This document shows, one piece after another, positions 8,716-18,009 of a stretch of 64,000 bases of DNA. The notes under the pieces are model-generated. The model did not search any database. It was not told where the DNA came from and saw only the letters and a program-made list of their open reading frames with translations. The position numbers and the translations under genes are program-made. Source of the DNA: AP-15 sp963833745 (GTDB lineage Bacteria; Pseudomonadota; Alphaproteobacteria; ATCC43930; CGMCC-115725). The DNA lies in contig CAWHZD010000007.1 of NCBI GenBank assembly GCA_963833745.1, forward strand, positions 434,001 through 498,000, in the 5' to 3' direction. Position 1 is the stretch's first letter; each line of letters starts with the position of its first letter.

Positions 8716-9942
8716 TCAGGCGGCGCGCTCGGCGCCGGCGCTGTGCTCGCGCTCCCAATCGAACATGTAGTCGCGAATCACCGGCACCGCGTCGATCGTC
8801 TTGGCGAGCTGCATTTGAAAGACCAGCATGCCGCCGCGCCGAAAGGCAATCTCCGCGCCGACCAGATACATCTCCCACATTCGGCAAAAGCGCTCGTCGT
8901 AGATCGCCTTGATGCGATCGCGGTTCTGTTCGAAGCGCCGCCGCCAGGCGCGCAAGGTGCGGGCGTAATGCAGGCGCAGGATCTCGATGTCGGTAATCCA
9001 CAGCCGCTGCTGCTCGACGATCGGCACGACCTCTGACAAAGCCGGCGCATAGCCGCCGGGAAAGATGTATTTGCGGAACCAAGGGCTGGTCGTGCCTGGC
9101 CCGTCCATACGGCCGATCGAATGCAGCAGCGCCACGCCGTCTGCCGTCAACAGCGACTTCACCTTGGCGAAAAACGCGGCGTAGTGATTGACGCCGACAT
9201 GCTCGAACATGCCGACCGAGACGATCCGGTCATATTGTCCGGTTTCCTCACGATAGTCCCGAATATAGAAGCGAACGCGGTCGGAGAGCCCGGCCGCGAC
9301 GGCGCGCCGGGTGGCCACTTTGTACTGCTCGGCCGACAAGGTGAGCCCGGTGACATCGGCGCCGCTTGCGGCAGCGAGATAAAGCGCCAACCCGCCCCAG
9401 CCCGACCCGATATCGAGCAATTTCTGTCCCGGTTCGATCATCAGCTTGGCGGCGATGTGCCGCTTTTTGTCGAGCTGCGCCTGTTCGAGATCGTCGTCCT
9501 CACCCGGGAAATAGGCGCAGGAATATTGCCGGTCACGGTCGAGGAACAGCTCATAAAGGTGATCTGAAAGATCGTAATGGTGAGCCACGTTCTGCCGGGC
9601 GCGCGTCCTCGAGTTGTATTGATGGATGCGGCGCAACAGTGTGTACGACCCGTTCAGCAAGCGCGACAGCACACCCTCGGGCATCGCTTCGAGGTTGAGC
9701 TGCAGTAGCTCGATCAGGTCGTAGAGGCTGCCCTCTTCGATCGTCAGAGTGCCATCTACAAACGCCTCCGGCAGATAGAGGCGCGGCCGGACGACCAGCT
9801 TTCGGTGCAATGCGGGGTCGTTGAGGCGGATCGCGGCGCTCGGCCCCGGCGCTCCGGCGAAATCATGGAGGGCGCCGGCGGCATCGACAACGCGCAGCCG
9901 GCCCTTGGTGACTATCCGCTCGAACAAACGTGCAAGTAGCAT
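8716..9942 (-). CDS. cfa: Cyclopropane-fatty-acyl-phospholipid synthase family protein
   Basis: The product is 408 aa, the usual length for this class. Motifs present are HHYDLSDHLYELFLD, QYSCAYF, LLDIGSGWGGLALYLA (SAM loop), SVGMFEHVG (the Glu-His region typical of the family) and a C-terminal FCRMWEMYLVGAEIAFRRGG segment. It transfers a methylene group from SAM to unsaturated acyl chains of membrane phospholipids. It is inserted between dnaB and rplI on the minus strand. Confidence 0.92.
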   Translation of the reverse strand: MLLARLFERIVTKGRLRVVDAAGALHDFAGAPGPSAAIRLNDPALHRKLVVRPRLYLPEAFVDGTLTIEEGSLYDLIELLQLNLEAMPEGVLSRLLNGSYTLLRRIHQYNSRTRARQNVAHHYDLSDHLYELFLDRDRQYSCAYFPGEDDDLEQAQLDKKRHIAAKLMIEPGQKLLDIGSGWGGLALYLAAASGADVTGLTLSAEQYKVATRRAVAAGLSDRVRFYIRDYREETGQYDRIVSVGMFEHVGVNHYAAFFAKVKSLLTADGVALLHSIGRMDGPGTTSPWFRKYIFPGGYAPALSEVVPIVEQQRLWITDIEILRLHYARTLRAWRRRFEQNRDRIKAIYDERFCRMWEMYLVGAEIAFRRGGMLVFQMQLAKTIDAVPVIRDYMFDWEREHSAGAERAA

Positions 9943-10014
9943 CGCGACGAGACCGAACCGGGAAGCTGATGTTTATATCGGTCCCGTCATGGAGCGCTTT
10001 CAAGAGGTTCGGTG

Positions 10015-10581
10015 CTATTGCGGGTTCGCCTCGGCAGGCGCGGCCGGTGCGCGGGCGGGGGCCGCATCCTCGATCTCGTCCTCATCGCCGACGCGCAGCG
10101 GATCGATGCCGCGCGCCTGCATCGCCGCCTCCTCGGCCGACTGGGCGACATTGGCCGTGACCGTGACCGACACCTCTGGGTGAAGCACGACCCGCAGCGG
10201 ATGCAATCCCAAATTCTTGATCGGCCGGTCGAGGACGACTTGCCGCCGTTCGATCGTAAACCCGGCCTCGGTGACCGCATCGGCGATGTCACGGGCCGAA
10301 ACCGAGCCGTAAAGCTGACCACTTTCGCCGGCCTGGCGTACCAGAACCACCCTCAGCCCTTCGAGTTTGGCGCCGACTTCTGCCGCTTCGGCGCGGCGCA
10401 GCAGATTGTTGGCTTCGAGCTGGGCACGCTGGGTGTCGAAATAGGTCAGGTTTTCCTTGGTGGCCCGCAGCGCCTTCTTTTGCGGCAGCAGGTAGTTTCG
10501 CGCAAAGCCGGGCTTGACTTTAACGCGCTGGCCCATCTGGCCGAGCTTTTCGACCCTTTCGAGCAGGATCAGTTCAATCAT
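10015..10581 (-). CDS. rplI: 50S ribosomal protein L9
   Basis: The product is 188 aa. The start ATG at 10579-10581 follows GGAGGAAAGCTCG and gives MIELILLERVEKLGQMG, the L9 N-terminal domain that binds 23S rRNA. VKVKPGFARNYLLPQKKAL is the diagnostic signature. The C-terminal domain ends with an Ala/Glu/Pro-rich tail that is longer than in E. coli. The start codon overlaps the end of the DUF2232 reading frame, indicating translational coupling. Confidence 0.96.
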   Translation of the reverse strand: MIELILLERVEKLGQMGQRVKVKPGFARNYLLPQKKALRATKENLTYFDTQRAQLEANNLLRRAEAAEVGAKLEGLRVVLVRQAGESGQLYGSVSARDIADAVTEAGFTIERRQVVLDRPIKNLGLHPLRVVLHPEVSVTVTANVAQSAEEAAMQARGIDPLRVGDEDEIEDAAPARAPAAPAEANPQ

Positions 10582-11519
10582 CGAGCTTTCCTCCAATCGA
10601 TCCAGGCGGTGCAAAACGCCGCCGCAACCCGAGCGGTGCTTCGAGCACCCCCAAAGCCGTAACCACCAGCAACGGCCAACCGAACAGACCGGCCAATACG
10701 TAAAACGCGACGAGCGGGATGTGCGGACGCGGCAATCGGCGCACCACCGTGTGCAGCACCGCCAAGCCTGCGAGACAAAACGGGATCGACAGCACGATCA
10801 GCACGTTGACACCGAAAAAGCGCGCTGCGCCGCCAAAGACCGACAATATGACGGCGGCGACCAGCAGCGCCGAGGGCCACATCGGCAAGCTCAGCGCGGC
10901 GAGATCTGGCGATGGCCGCCACGCCGCTCCGAACCGTGCGAGGACGCCTTGCGCCAGGATGGCGTTGCTTGCCGTCATTATCATCCAAGAAGCGGCAATC
11001 GCCCCCGGAGTGACCAACGCCAGATGATCGGTCAACGCCTCGCGGCTCGAACTCGCTCTCGTCGACAAAGCGGTCGACCGCCGGCGCCAAGGTCTCGCGC
11101 AGCAATGCCTCGATGCCGCTCGGGCCGCCGAGAAACAGCACGGCGCAGGCGAGCGCTGTGAGACCAAGCCCGGTCAACCATACGGTCAGCAGCCCCGGTG
11201 GATACCATTCTAGCGTACCACCCGGCACGTTGCGCGCCAGTAGCGCCTGGCGTATCAGCAGGAAGACCGGTGCTGCGTAGAGGCCGGCAAACAATGCCGC
11301 GGCGAGCAGGCCGCCCGCCGCGAGCAAGGCAACGGAGGCCGTGACCGCCGCTACCGCAGCCGAGGCGACACCGAACCACAGGCCGGCAGCGAAGAGCGGC
11401 AGCTGGGCCAGATATGCCAGGATCAGCGCACCAGGCGAACCGGTCAACACCGCCAGGTAGAGGGCGGCGCAGAGCGCGCCCAACGCCGCGCCCGCGCCGA
11501 CAGCTGAAAACCGACCCAT
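10574..11519 (-). pseudogene. DUF2232 membrane protein with an internal frame break
   Basis: The first frame (11519 down to about 11045) encodes hydrophobic helices such as LGALCAALYLAVL and LLAAALFAGLYAAPVFLLI, ending ...VDRFVDESEFEPR. After that the sensible protein continues in another frame (REALTDHLALVTPG, then SWMIMTASNAILA, then LIVLSIPFCLAGLAVLH) to a TGA at 10574-10576. The join needs a loss of two bases, for example one CG in the CGCG near 11045. DUF2232 proteins lie between rpsR and rplI throughout alphaproteobacteria, so identity is firm from position. No slippery heptamer is visible, so a real mutation or a sequence error is likelier than programmed shifting. Confidence 0.8.
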
Positions 11520-11559
11520 GACGATGCCCGCCCGCCGGGGGCCAAGATCGACGTTCCCT

Positions 11560-11826
11560 TTACCTCATCACGTAGGGCAAGAGGCCGAGAAACCGCGCCC
11601 GCTTGATCGCTTGGGCGAGCTCGCGCTGCCGTTTGGTCGATACCGCGGTGATGCGGCTAGGCACGATCTTGCCGCGTTCCGAGACAAAGCGCTGCAAGAG
11701 TTTGATGTCTTTGTAGTCGATCTTGGGCGCATTCGGGCCGGAGAACGGACAGGATTTACGCCGGCGGAAAAACGGGCGGCGGGCCGCAGCCCCCCGTCCC
11801 TGGCCACCCGGCGACTGGCTTTCCAT
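11560..11826 (-). CDS. rpsR: 30S ribosomal protein S18
   Basis: The product is 88 aa. It contains the S18 core: RRKSCPF, IDYKDIKLLQRFVSERGKI (given as DYKDIKLL and FVSERGKI), SRITAVSTKRQRELAQAIKRAR and LGLLPY. It binds the platform of the 30S subunit next to S6, which is encoded immediately upstream. An Arg/Gly-rich N-terminal extension is normal in this class. Confidence 0.97.
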   Translation of the reverse strand: MESQSPGGQGRGAAARRPFFRRRKSCPFSGPNAPKIDYKDIKLLQRFVSERGKIVPSRITAVSTKRQRELAQAIKRARFLGLLPYVMR

Positions 11827-12312
11827 TTAAGGCTCCACAGCTTCGGGGACCGCCGCCTCAGGGACCGCCGCCTCGGGCGCCACCGCGCGCTCGGCACGCT
11901 CAGCCCGTTCGGGACGATCGCCGCCGTCGCGCCCCTCGCCGTAGCGATCGCGATCGCGATCTCCCCGGCGACCGCGATCGTCGCGGCTGCCGCGATTTTG
12001 CATGACTGCCGAAGGACCTTCCTCGAGCGCGTCGACGCGGATGGTCAGATAGCGCAGCACGTCTTCGTTGATCCGCATCGTGCGTTCGAGCTCGGCAACC
12101 GCGGCTGGCGGCGCGTCCAAATTCATCAGCACGTAATGGCCCTTGCAATTCTTGCGCATGCGGTAGGCGAGGTTGCGCAGACCCCAATATTCCCGCTTCT
12201 TGACCTCACCGCCGTTGTCGGCGATCAGCTGCACAAAGCCGTCGACAACAGCATCGACCTGCGCGCCCGAGATATCTTGCCGCGCAATAAAGACGTTCTC
12301 GTAGAGGGGCAT
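11827..12312 (-). CDS. rpsF: 30S ribosomal protein S6
   Basis: The product is about 161 aa. The start ATG 12310-12312 gives MPLYENVFIARQDIS, the standard S6 beginning. Family motifs are REYWGLRNLAYRMRKNCKGHYV and LERTMRINEDVLRYLTIRV. The C-terminus carries an Asp/Arg-rich stretch (DDRGRRGDRDRDR) and three repeats of PEAA(V), which is typical of alphaproteobacterial S6 but repetitive enough to be prone to indels. First gene of the rpsF-rpsR-DUF2232-rplI operon; divergent from fabD. Confidence 0.96.
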   Translation of the reverse strand: MPLYENVFIARQDISGAQVDAVVDGFVQLIADNGGEVKKREYWGLRNLAYRMRKNCKGHYVLMNLDAPPAAVAELERTMRINEDVLRYLTIRVDALEEGPSAVMQNRGSRDDRGRRGDRDRDRYGEGRDGGDRPERAERAERAVAPEAAVPEAAVPEAVEP

Positions 12313-12492
12313 ACCGAACAAATCCCTTTCGGATGATTGGACGCCCGAAGCGCTCGCGCCAATCGGGCTCGAGCCGGCCTCTGCCGGCAAGGGAACCGAG
12401 GCACTATACAGAAACCTTTCGGCGGGACAAGATGGCGTCGCCGTTCGGGGGACGTTTACGGCACTTTCGGGTTAAGGGGGAATGTGACCGGT

Positions 12493-13449
12493 ATGAAGCG
12501 TGCGCTCGTGTTCCCGGGTCAGGGCTCGCAGGCGGTCGGCATGGGGCGCAGTCTCGCAGACGCCTTCCCTGCCGCCCGTTTCCTGTTCGACGAAGTCGAC
12601 GACGCCTTGTCGCAGCCGCTGTCGCGGCTGATGTTCGCCGGGCCGGAGAGCGAGCTGACCTTGACCGAGAATGCCCAGCCGGCACTGATGGCGGCGAGCC
12701 TGGCCGTCATCCGCGTGCTCGAAGCCGAAGGCGGTCTCGACATCGGACGGCATGTCGCCTTTGTTGCCGGGCATTCGCTCGGGGAATATTCGGCGCTGGC
12801 GGCAGCAGGAGCGCTGGCGGTCGGCGACGCGGCGCGGCTGTTGAAATTGCGCGGGCGGGCGATGCAGCAGGCGGTGCCGGTCGGCGAGGGCGCAATGGCG
12901 GCTCTGCTCGGGCTCGATGCCGAGGCGGCGCGGATTGTCGCCGCCGAGGCGACGCGCGCGGGCTTCGACCATGACGAGGTTTGTGCCGTAGCCAACGACA
13001 ACGCGCCCGGCCAGGCAGTCGTCAGCGGCCACCGCAGCGCGGTCGAACGAGCGATCGCGATTGCCCGCGAGCACGGCGCCCGTCGTTCGGTCCTGCTGCC
13101 GGTCAGCGCGCCGTTTCATTCGCCCTTGCTGGCACCTGCCGCCGACATCATGGCCGAGGCGCTCGACAAGGTTGCGTTGCGCTCGCCGCAGCCGCCGCTT
13201 GTCGCCAATGTCACGGCCCGTCCGATCGACGACCCTGCCGCGATCAAGCGCCTCCTGGTTCGACAGGTAACGGCGATGGTCCGCTGGCGGGAGAGCGTGC
13301 TGTTCCTTGCCGCTTGCGGGGTCGAGGAGATCGTCGAGGTTGGCGCCGGGCGGATCCTTACCGGGCTCGTCAAACGTATTGCCCCCGATATCGCCGCGCG
13401 ATCCGTCGGCGTCGCCGCCGAAGTCGAGACGATGATCGCCGACCTCTGA
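12493..13449 (+). CDS. fabD: Malonyl-CoA:ACP transacylase
   Basis: The product is 318 aa beginning MKRALVFPGQGSQAVGMG. The nucleophile Ser is in FVAGHSLGEYSALAA, and the catalytic His follows in LPVSAPFHSPLL. It loads malonyl groups onto ACP to start fatty-acid elongation. I use ATG 12493; a GTG at 12484 is closer to the AAGGGGG site and cannot be excluded. First gene of a fabD-fabG-acpP-fabF-mltG operon. Confidence 0.97.
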   Translation: MKRALVFPGQGSQAVGMGRSLADAFPAARFLFDEVDDALSQPLSRLMFAGPESELTLTENAQPALMAASLAVIRVLEAEGGLDIGRHVAFVAGHSLGEYSALAAAGALAVGDAARLLKLRGRAMQQAVPVGEGAMAALLGLDAEAARIVAAEATRAGFDHDEVCAVANDNAPGQAVVSGHRSAVERAIAIAREHGARRSVLLPVSAPFHSPLLAPAADIMAEALDKVALRSPQPPLVANVTARPIDDPAAIKRLLVRQVTAMVRWRESVLFLAACGVEEIVEVGAGRILTGLVKRIAPDIAARSVGVAAEVETMIADL

Positions 13450-13511
13450 CATCCCGACTTGCCCTGCTGCCGATCTGCCCTTTATCCCTCTCATCACCGA
13501 TCAGGACACCG

Positions 13512-14249
13512 ATGTTCGATCTGACGGGTCAGACGGCGCTGGTGACCGGGGCGTCGGGCGGGATCGGCGCGGGAATTGCCAAGGCGCTGCACATCCAAGG
13601 CGCGCGGGTCATGCTGGCGGGAACGCGTGGAGCGGTGCTCGAAGCCGTCGCCGGCGAACTCGGCGACGGCGCGTCTATCGGCCTTGCCGATCTGGCCGAG
13701 CCCGGGGCAGCCGATTGTCTCGTCAAGAAGGCCGAGGCGGCCATGGGGCATGTCGACATCCTGGTCAACAATGCCGGTCTCGCCCGCGACGGGCTGGTGT
13801 TGCGGATGAAGGACGAAGACTGGCAAGCGGTGCTCGACGTCGACCTGACCGCCGCCTTTCGGCTGACCCGCGCGGCGTTGCGCGGCATGGTGCGGCGGCG
13901 GCACGGCAGGATCATCGGGGTCGCCTCGATCGTCGCCGTGACCGGCAATGCCGGCCAGGCGAACTACGCCGCGGCCAAGGCGGCGATGATCGGCATGTCG
14001 AAATCGATCGCCGCCGAGGTCGCCCACCGCGGCATCACCGTCAACTGCGTTGCTCCGGGGTTTATCGAGACGGCGATGACCGACAAATTGCCGCCGGAAC
14101 AGCGCGCCCGGCTCGGTGCTGCGATTCCGGCCGGGCGGTTTGGCATCCCGGCTGACGTTGCCGCCGCAATCGTGTATCTGGCGAGCGCCGAGGCCGCCTA
14201 TGTCACCGGACAAACCTTGCACGTCAACGGCGGCATGGCCATGGTATAG
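13512..14249 (+). CDS. fabG: 3-oxoacyl-[ACP] reductase
   Basis: The product is 245 aa, a classical SDR. It has the cofactor loop TGASGGIGAGIA, NNAG (VNNAGLARDG), and the catalytic Tyr-x3-Lys in QANYAAAKAAM with an upstream Ser. FabG context (between fabD and acpP) and the ending VTGQTLHVNGGMAMV fix the identity. It reduces 3-oxoacyl-ACP with NADPH. Confidence 0.96.
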   Translation: MFDLTGQTALVTGASGGIGAGIAKALHIQGARVMLAGTRGAVLEAVAGELGDGASIGLADLAEPGAADCLVKKAEAAMGHVDILVNNAGLARDGLVLRMKDEDWQAVLDVDLTAAFRLTRAALRGMVRRRHGRIIGVASIVAVTGNAGQANYAAAKAAMIGMSKSIAAEVAHRGITVNCVAPGFIETAMTDKLPPEQRARLGAAIPAGRFGIPADVAAAIVYLASAEAAYVTGQTLHVNGGMAMV

Positions 14250-14412
14250 GGCTGCCTGCGGTATGCCGATCAGCTGAATTGGCACTGCTGGGAAATCATG
14301 TTATGTGACGGGCGCCTTGATCGCGGCCCCGACGACGACAGGATGACGGCGGATGGCGCCGGGCTTTGTCTCTCGAAACGAATTTCACGCCAGCCACTGA
14401 GGGGAACAACCG

Positions 14413-14742
14413 ATGAGCGATGTCGCCGAGCGGGTCAAAAAGATCGTCGTAGAGCATCTGGGCGTCGACGAATCGAAGGTGACCGAGAACGCCAGCTTCA
14501 TCGACGATCTCGGCGCCGACAGTCTCGACACGGTCGAGCTCGTCATGGCCTTCGAGGAGGAGTTCGGCTGCGAAATCCCCGACGACGCCGCCGAGAAGAT
14601 CGTGACCGTCAAGGATGCGGTCAGCTTTATCGAGTTCGCACAGCTGAACTGCTCGAATTCTCCTTTAGCCGCGGGCCGGAGTTCCTGTGACCCTCAATCC
14701 GTCGTGCGGTCCGTGAGAAGGCGATGCGCCGCGTCGTCGTGA
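14413..14742 (+). CDS. acpP: Acyl carrier protein, with abnormal 3' extension
   Basis: Residues 1-74 are a textbook ACP, with the phosphopantetheine Ser in DDLGADSLDTVELVM and the C-terminal EIPDDAAEKI and VKDAVSFIE. Normal ACPs stop at about 77-80 aa; here the frame continues 35 more residues (FAQLNCSNSPLAAG onward) and overlaps the fabF start by 19 bases. Removing one T at 14634-14635 would give FIESHS and a TGA at 14645-14647, a normal ACP end. So the true gene probably ends near 14647. It sits in its standard place between fabG and fabF. Confidence 0.93.
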   Translation: MSDVAERVKKIVVEHLGVDESKVTENASFIDDLGADSLDTVELVMAFEEEFGCEIPDDAAEKIVTVKDAVSFIEFAQLNCSNSPLAAGRSSCDPQSVVRSVRRRCAASS

Positions 14743-15986
14743 CCGGCATGGGGCTGGTGACGCCCCTCGGCATCGGGATCGAGCGCAACTGGCAGCGCCT
14801 GCTCTCGGGCATGTCCGGGGTCAGCGCGATCCACTCCTTCGATGTTTCCGATCTGCCGGCGCGGATTGCCGCGCAAGTGCCGCGCGGTGACACCGCCTCG
14901 GGTCTGTTCAACGCCGACGACTGGGTCCCGCCCAAGGACCAGCGCAAGATGGACGGGTTTATCGTCTTTGCGCTGGCAGCCGCCTCTCAGGCGGTAGAGG
15001 ACGCCGGTTGGATGCCGCAAGAGCCGGAGGCGCGCGAGCGCACCGGCGTGATGATCGGATCCGGCATCGGCGGCCTCTCGGGGATCACCGAAGGGGCGCT
15101 GACATTACATGAACGCGGTCCGCGACGCCTGTCGCCGTTCTTCATCCCGGCCAATCTGATCAACCTCGCCTCTGGTCACGTCTCGATCCGCTACGGTTTC
15201 AGCGGACCCAACCACGCCGTGGTCACTGCTTGCTCGAGCGGCGCGCATGCGATCGGCGACGCGGCGCGGCTGATCATGCTGGACGATGCCGACGTCATGG
15301 TGTGCGGCGGCACGGAAGCGGCGATCTGTCGGCTCGGCCTGGCGGGCTTCGCCGCGGCACGGGCATTGTCGACCGGGTTCAACGACGATCCGCCGCGCGC
15401 CTCGCGGCCCTGGGACCAAGAGCGCGACGGGTTTGTCATGGGCGAGGGCGCCGGTATCCTGGTGCTCGAAGAGCTCGACCATGCCAGGGAGCGGGGCGCC
15501 AAAATCTATGCCGAGCTCATCGGCTACGGCATGTCGGGCGATGCGTTTCACCTGACCGCACCCGCCGAGGACGGTAACGGCGCGTTTCGCTCGATGCGCA
15601 ACGCGCTGCGCCGCGCCGGCATCCCCCCCGAAGCCATCGACTATATCAACGCCCACGGCACCTCGACCCCGCTCGGCGACGAGATCGAACTCGGCGCGGT
15701 CAAGCGGCTGTTCGGTCGGCACGCCTACGAGCTGTCGATGTCGTCGACAAAATCGGCGATCGGCCATCTGCTGGGGGCGGCCGGCAGCGTCGAAGCGATC
15801 TTTTCGATCCTCGCTCTTCGCGACGAGGTGGTGCCGCCGACCCTCAACCTCGACAACCCGTCGCCGTCCTGCGACATCGATCTGGTGCCCAAAGAAGCCA
15901 AACGGCGTCGGGTCAAGATCGCGTTGACCAACTCTTTCGGGTTTGGCGGCACCAACGCGTCTCTTGTCTTTACCGGCCCGCCGTGA
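14724..15986 (+). CDS. fabF: 3-oxoacyl-[ACP] synthase II
   Basis: The product is 420 aa. The catalytic triad is visible: Cys in VTACSSGAHAIG, His in NAHGTSTPLGDEIE, and His in KSAIGHLLGAAGSVEA. The glycine-rich end FGFGGTNASLVF is also present. It condenses malonyl-ACP with growing acyl chains and sets temperature-dependent unsaturation in many bacteria. It follows acpP directly. Confidence 0.97.
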   Translation: MRRVVVTGMGLVTPLGIGIERNWQRLLSGMSGVSAIHSFDVSDLPARIAAQVPRGDTASGLFNADDWVPPKDQRKMDGFIVFALAAASQAVEDAGWMPQEPEARERTGVMIGSGIGGLSGITEGALTLHERGPRRLSPFFIPANLINLASGHVSIRYGFSGPNHAVVTACSSGAHAIGDAARLIMLDDADVMVCGGTEAAICRLGLAGFAAARALSTGFNDDPPRASRPWDQERDGFVMGEGAGILVLEELDHARERGAKIYAELIGYGMSGDAFHLTAPAEDGNGAFRSMRNALRRAGIPPEAIDYINAHGTSTPLGDEIELGAVKRLFGRHAYELSMSSTKSAIGHLLGAAGSVEAIFSILALRDEVVPPTLNLDNPSPSCDIDLVPKEAKRRRVKIALTNSFGFGGTNASLVFTGPP

Positions 15987-16024
15987 GCGGCTGACCCCGC
16001 CGGCCCGGTCGGAGTTGGTGATCG

Positions 16025-17041
16025 ATGGGGGGTTCGCTTCGCCTCGTCGGCTGGGCATTGCTGGCCGCCTCGGCAATGCTGGCGATGGTTGGCGCCGCCG
16101 GATGGTGGGTCTATCGCGAGATGACCGGTGCGGGGCCGCTGACTGAAGCGCGCGCGGTGGTGATCCCGCCGCACACCAGTCTCGGCGGCGTCGCCGAGCT
16201 GCTGGCGGCAAAAGACGTGATCCGGCGCCGCCTGCCGTTCGAGATCGGCGCGGCATTGTCGGGGAGCGGTTCCGAGCTGCTCGCCGGGGAATACGAATTC
16301 CCGGCCGCGACGAGCCCGCTCGAAGCGATCGCCATCATCGCCAGCGGCAAAACCGTCAAACACAAGCTGACGATCCCGGAAGGGTTGACCAGCGCCCAGG
16401 TCCTTGCCCTGGTGCAAGCGGCCCCGGCGCTCGCCGGCGGTGTCGGCTGGGCGCCGCCGGAAGGCAGCCTGATGCCCGATACCTACATCTACAGCTATGG
16501 CGAGCAGCGCGAGGAGCTGCTGGAGCGCATGAAGCGGGAAATGGCGCAGGCGCTCGACGCTGCTTGGGCTAAGCGGCGTCCCGATCTGCCGCTCGAAAAC
16601 CCCGAACAGATGCTGGTCCTGGCCTCGATGGTTGAGCGCGAGGCGGCCCGCAGCGACGAACGAGCTCTCGTCGCGGCCGTCTTTGTCAACCGGCTGCGCC
16701 TCGGCATGCGTCTCGAATCGGACCCGACCGTGATCTACGCGCTGAGCGGCGGCGCCGCGAAAAAGTTCGACCGGCCGCTGACCCACACCGACCTACAGAC
16801 GCCTTCGCCTTACAATACCTACCGGGAGAAGGGACTGCCGCCCGGTCCGATCGACAATCCGGGGAAGGCGGCGCTGCACGCCGCGGCGCGGCCGGCGCCG
16901 ACCGACGACCTCTATTTCGTCGCCGACCGCACTGGCGGGCACGCGTTTGCCAAGACACTCGCCGAACACAATCGCAACGTTGCGCAATATCGGAGCAGCG
17001 CCCTGGTCGCGCCGGATCCGTTGGGGGCAGCGGCCCACTAG
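16025..17041 (+). CDS. mltG: Endolytic murein transglycosylase MltG
   Basis: The product is 338 aa. One N-terminal transmembrane helix (LVGWALLAASAMLAMVGAAG, about residues 7-27) anchors it in the inner membrane. A LysM-like module follows, and then the YceG catalytic domain with the active-site Glu in LASMVEREAA, LESDPTVIYAL, PSPYNTYREKGLPPGPI and NPGKAAL. It cleaves nascent glycan strands and may terminate them. The fabF-mltG order is common in this class. Confidence 0.95.
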   Translation: MGGSLRLVGWALLAASAMLAMVGAAGWWVYREMTGAGPLTEARAVVIPPHTSLGGVAELLAAKDVIRRRLPFEIGAALSGSGSELLAGEYEFPAATSPLEAIAIIASGKTVKHKLTIPEGLTSAQVLALVQAAPALAGGVGWAPPEGSLMPDTYIYSYGEQREELLERMKREMAQALDAAWAKRRPDLPLENPEQMLVLASMVEREAARSDERALVAAVFVNRLRLGMRLESDPTVIYALSGGAAKKFDRPLTHTDLQTPSPYNTYREKGLPPGPIDNPGKAALHAAARPAPTDDLYFVADRTGGHAFAKTLAEHNRNVAQYRSSALVAPDPLGAAAH

Positions 17042-17124
17042 CTGCGAACGGCTCGGCCGCCGTTGTTGGCACAGCACATGGCCGCTATAACGCCCCGGGG
17101 CTGGAGGAACAGGAGTGTCGCCGG

Positions 17125-18009
17125 GTGGGTGTGGCCAGCATGACCGGGTTTGCGCGGGCGCAGGGCGAGGCATCCGGAATCTCCTGGGTATGGGAGATCA
17201 AGAGCGTCAACGGACGCGCGCTTGATCTGCGGCTGCGCCTCGGCCCCGGGTTCAATTCGCTGGAACCCGAGTTGCGGGCCGGGCTGACGCAGCGGTTTCG
17301 CCGCGGCAACTTCTCCGCCAACCTCGCGGTCACCCGCACGGCACCGGCGCCCTTGCGTGTCAATCGCGCGGCGCTGGCGCAACTGGTGGCGCTGATCAAC
17401 GAGCTGACCGGCGAGATCGAAGCCGCACCGCCGCGACTGGACGGGCTTTTGGCATTGCGCGGCGTCATCGAAACCGTCGAAGACGAGGACGAAGCGCTGA
17501 CCGCGACGCGCTGCGGCGAGGTTCTGCGCAGCTGGGCCGGTGCGCTTGACCAGCTGGCGGCGGCGCGGGTCGAAGAGGGCGCTCGCGTCGCGGTGCTGTT
17601 GCGCAGCCAGCTCGACGAGATGGCAGCCCTGGCCGCCGCTGCGGCCGATTGCGCCGCGGCCCAGCCGGCGGCGATTCGCGACCGGTTGCTGGCGGTGCTG
17701 GCCAACATCACCGGCGTCGGCGCTCCGGCAGTGCCGGAAGAACGGGTCGCCCAGGAGGTGGCCTTGCTCGCCGCGCGCGGTGATATCCGCGAAGAAATCG
17801 AGCGGCTGCGCGCGCATGTCGAACAGGCCGGCGATCTGCTCGACGAGGGCGAGGCGGTCGGTCGCCGCCTCGATTTTCTGTGTCAGGAGCTGAACCGCGA
17901 GGCCAACACCCTGTGCTCGAAATCGGCCGACATCGAGCTGACCCGAACCGGGCTCGCATTGAAAGCGGTGATCGAGCAGTTCCGCGAGCAGGTGCAGAAC
18001 ATCGAATGA
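17125..18009 (+). CDS. YicC/YloC family endoribonuclease
   Basis: The product is about 294 aa. The N-terminus VASMTGFARAQG with EIKSVNGRALDLRLR is the YicC_N signature. The C-terminal DUF1732 part has EEIERLRAHVEQAGDLL, GRRLDFLCQELNREANTLCSKS and VEQ-type helices. E. coli YicC is an endoribonuclease that destabilises specific RNAs. Start GTG 17125 is chosen; GTG 17131 is an alternative. The stop overlaps the gmk start by an ATGA. Confidence 0.92.
   Translation: MGVASMTGFARAQGEASGISWVWEIKSVNGRALDLRLRLGPGFNSLEPELRAGLTQRFRRGNFSANLAVTRTAPAPLRVNRAALAQLVALINELTGEIEAAPPRLDGLLALRGVIETVEDEDEALTATRCGEVLRSWAGALDQLAAARVEEGARVAVLLRSQLDEMAALAAAAADCAAAQPAAIRDRLLAVLANITGVGAPAVPEERVAQEVALLAARGDIREEIERLRAHVEQAGDLLDEGEAVGRRLDFLCQELNREANTLCSKSADIELTRTGLALKAVIEQFREQVQNIE

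Noticed and set aside
7460..8770. A 436-codon plus-strand frame
   Set aside because: It is antisense to dnaB and cfa and has no protein motif.
11045..11060. Programmed frameshift in DUF2232
   Set aside because: No slippery heptamer or pseudoknot could be seen; loss of a CG is simpler.
15105..16786. Two long minus-strand frames
   Set aside because: Antisense shadows of fabF and mltG.
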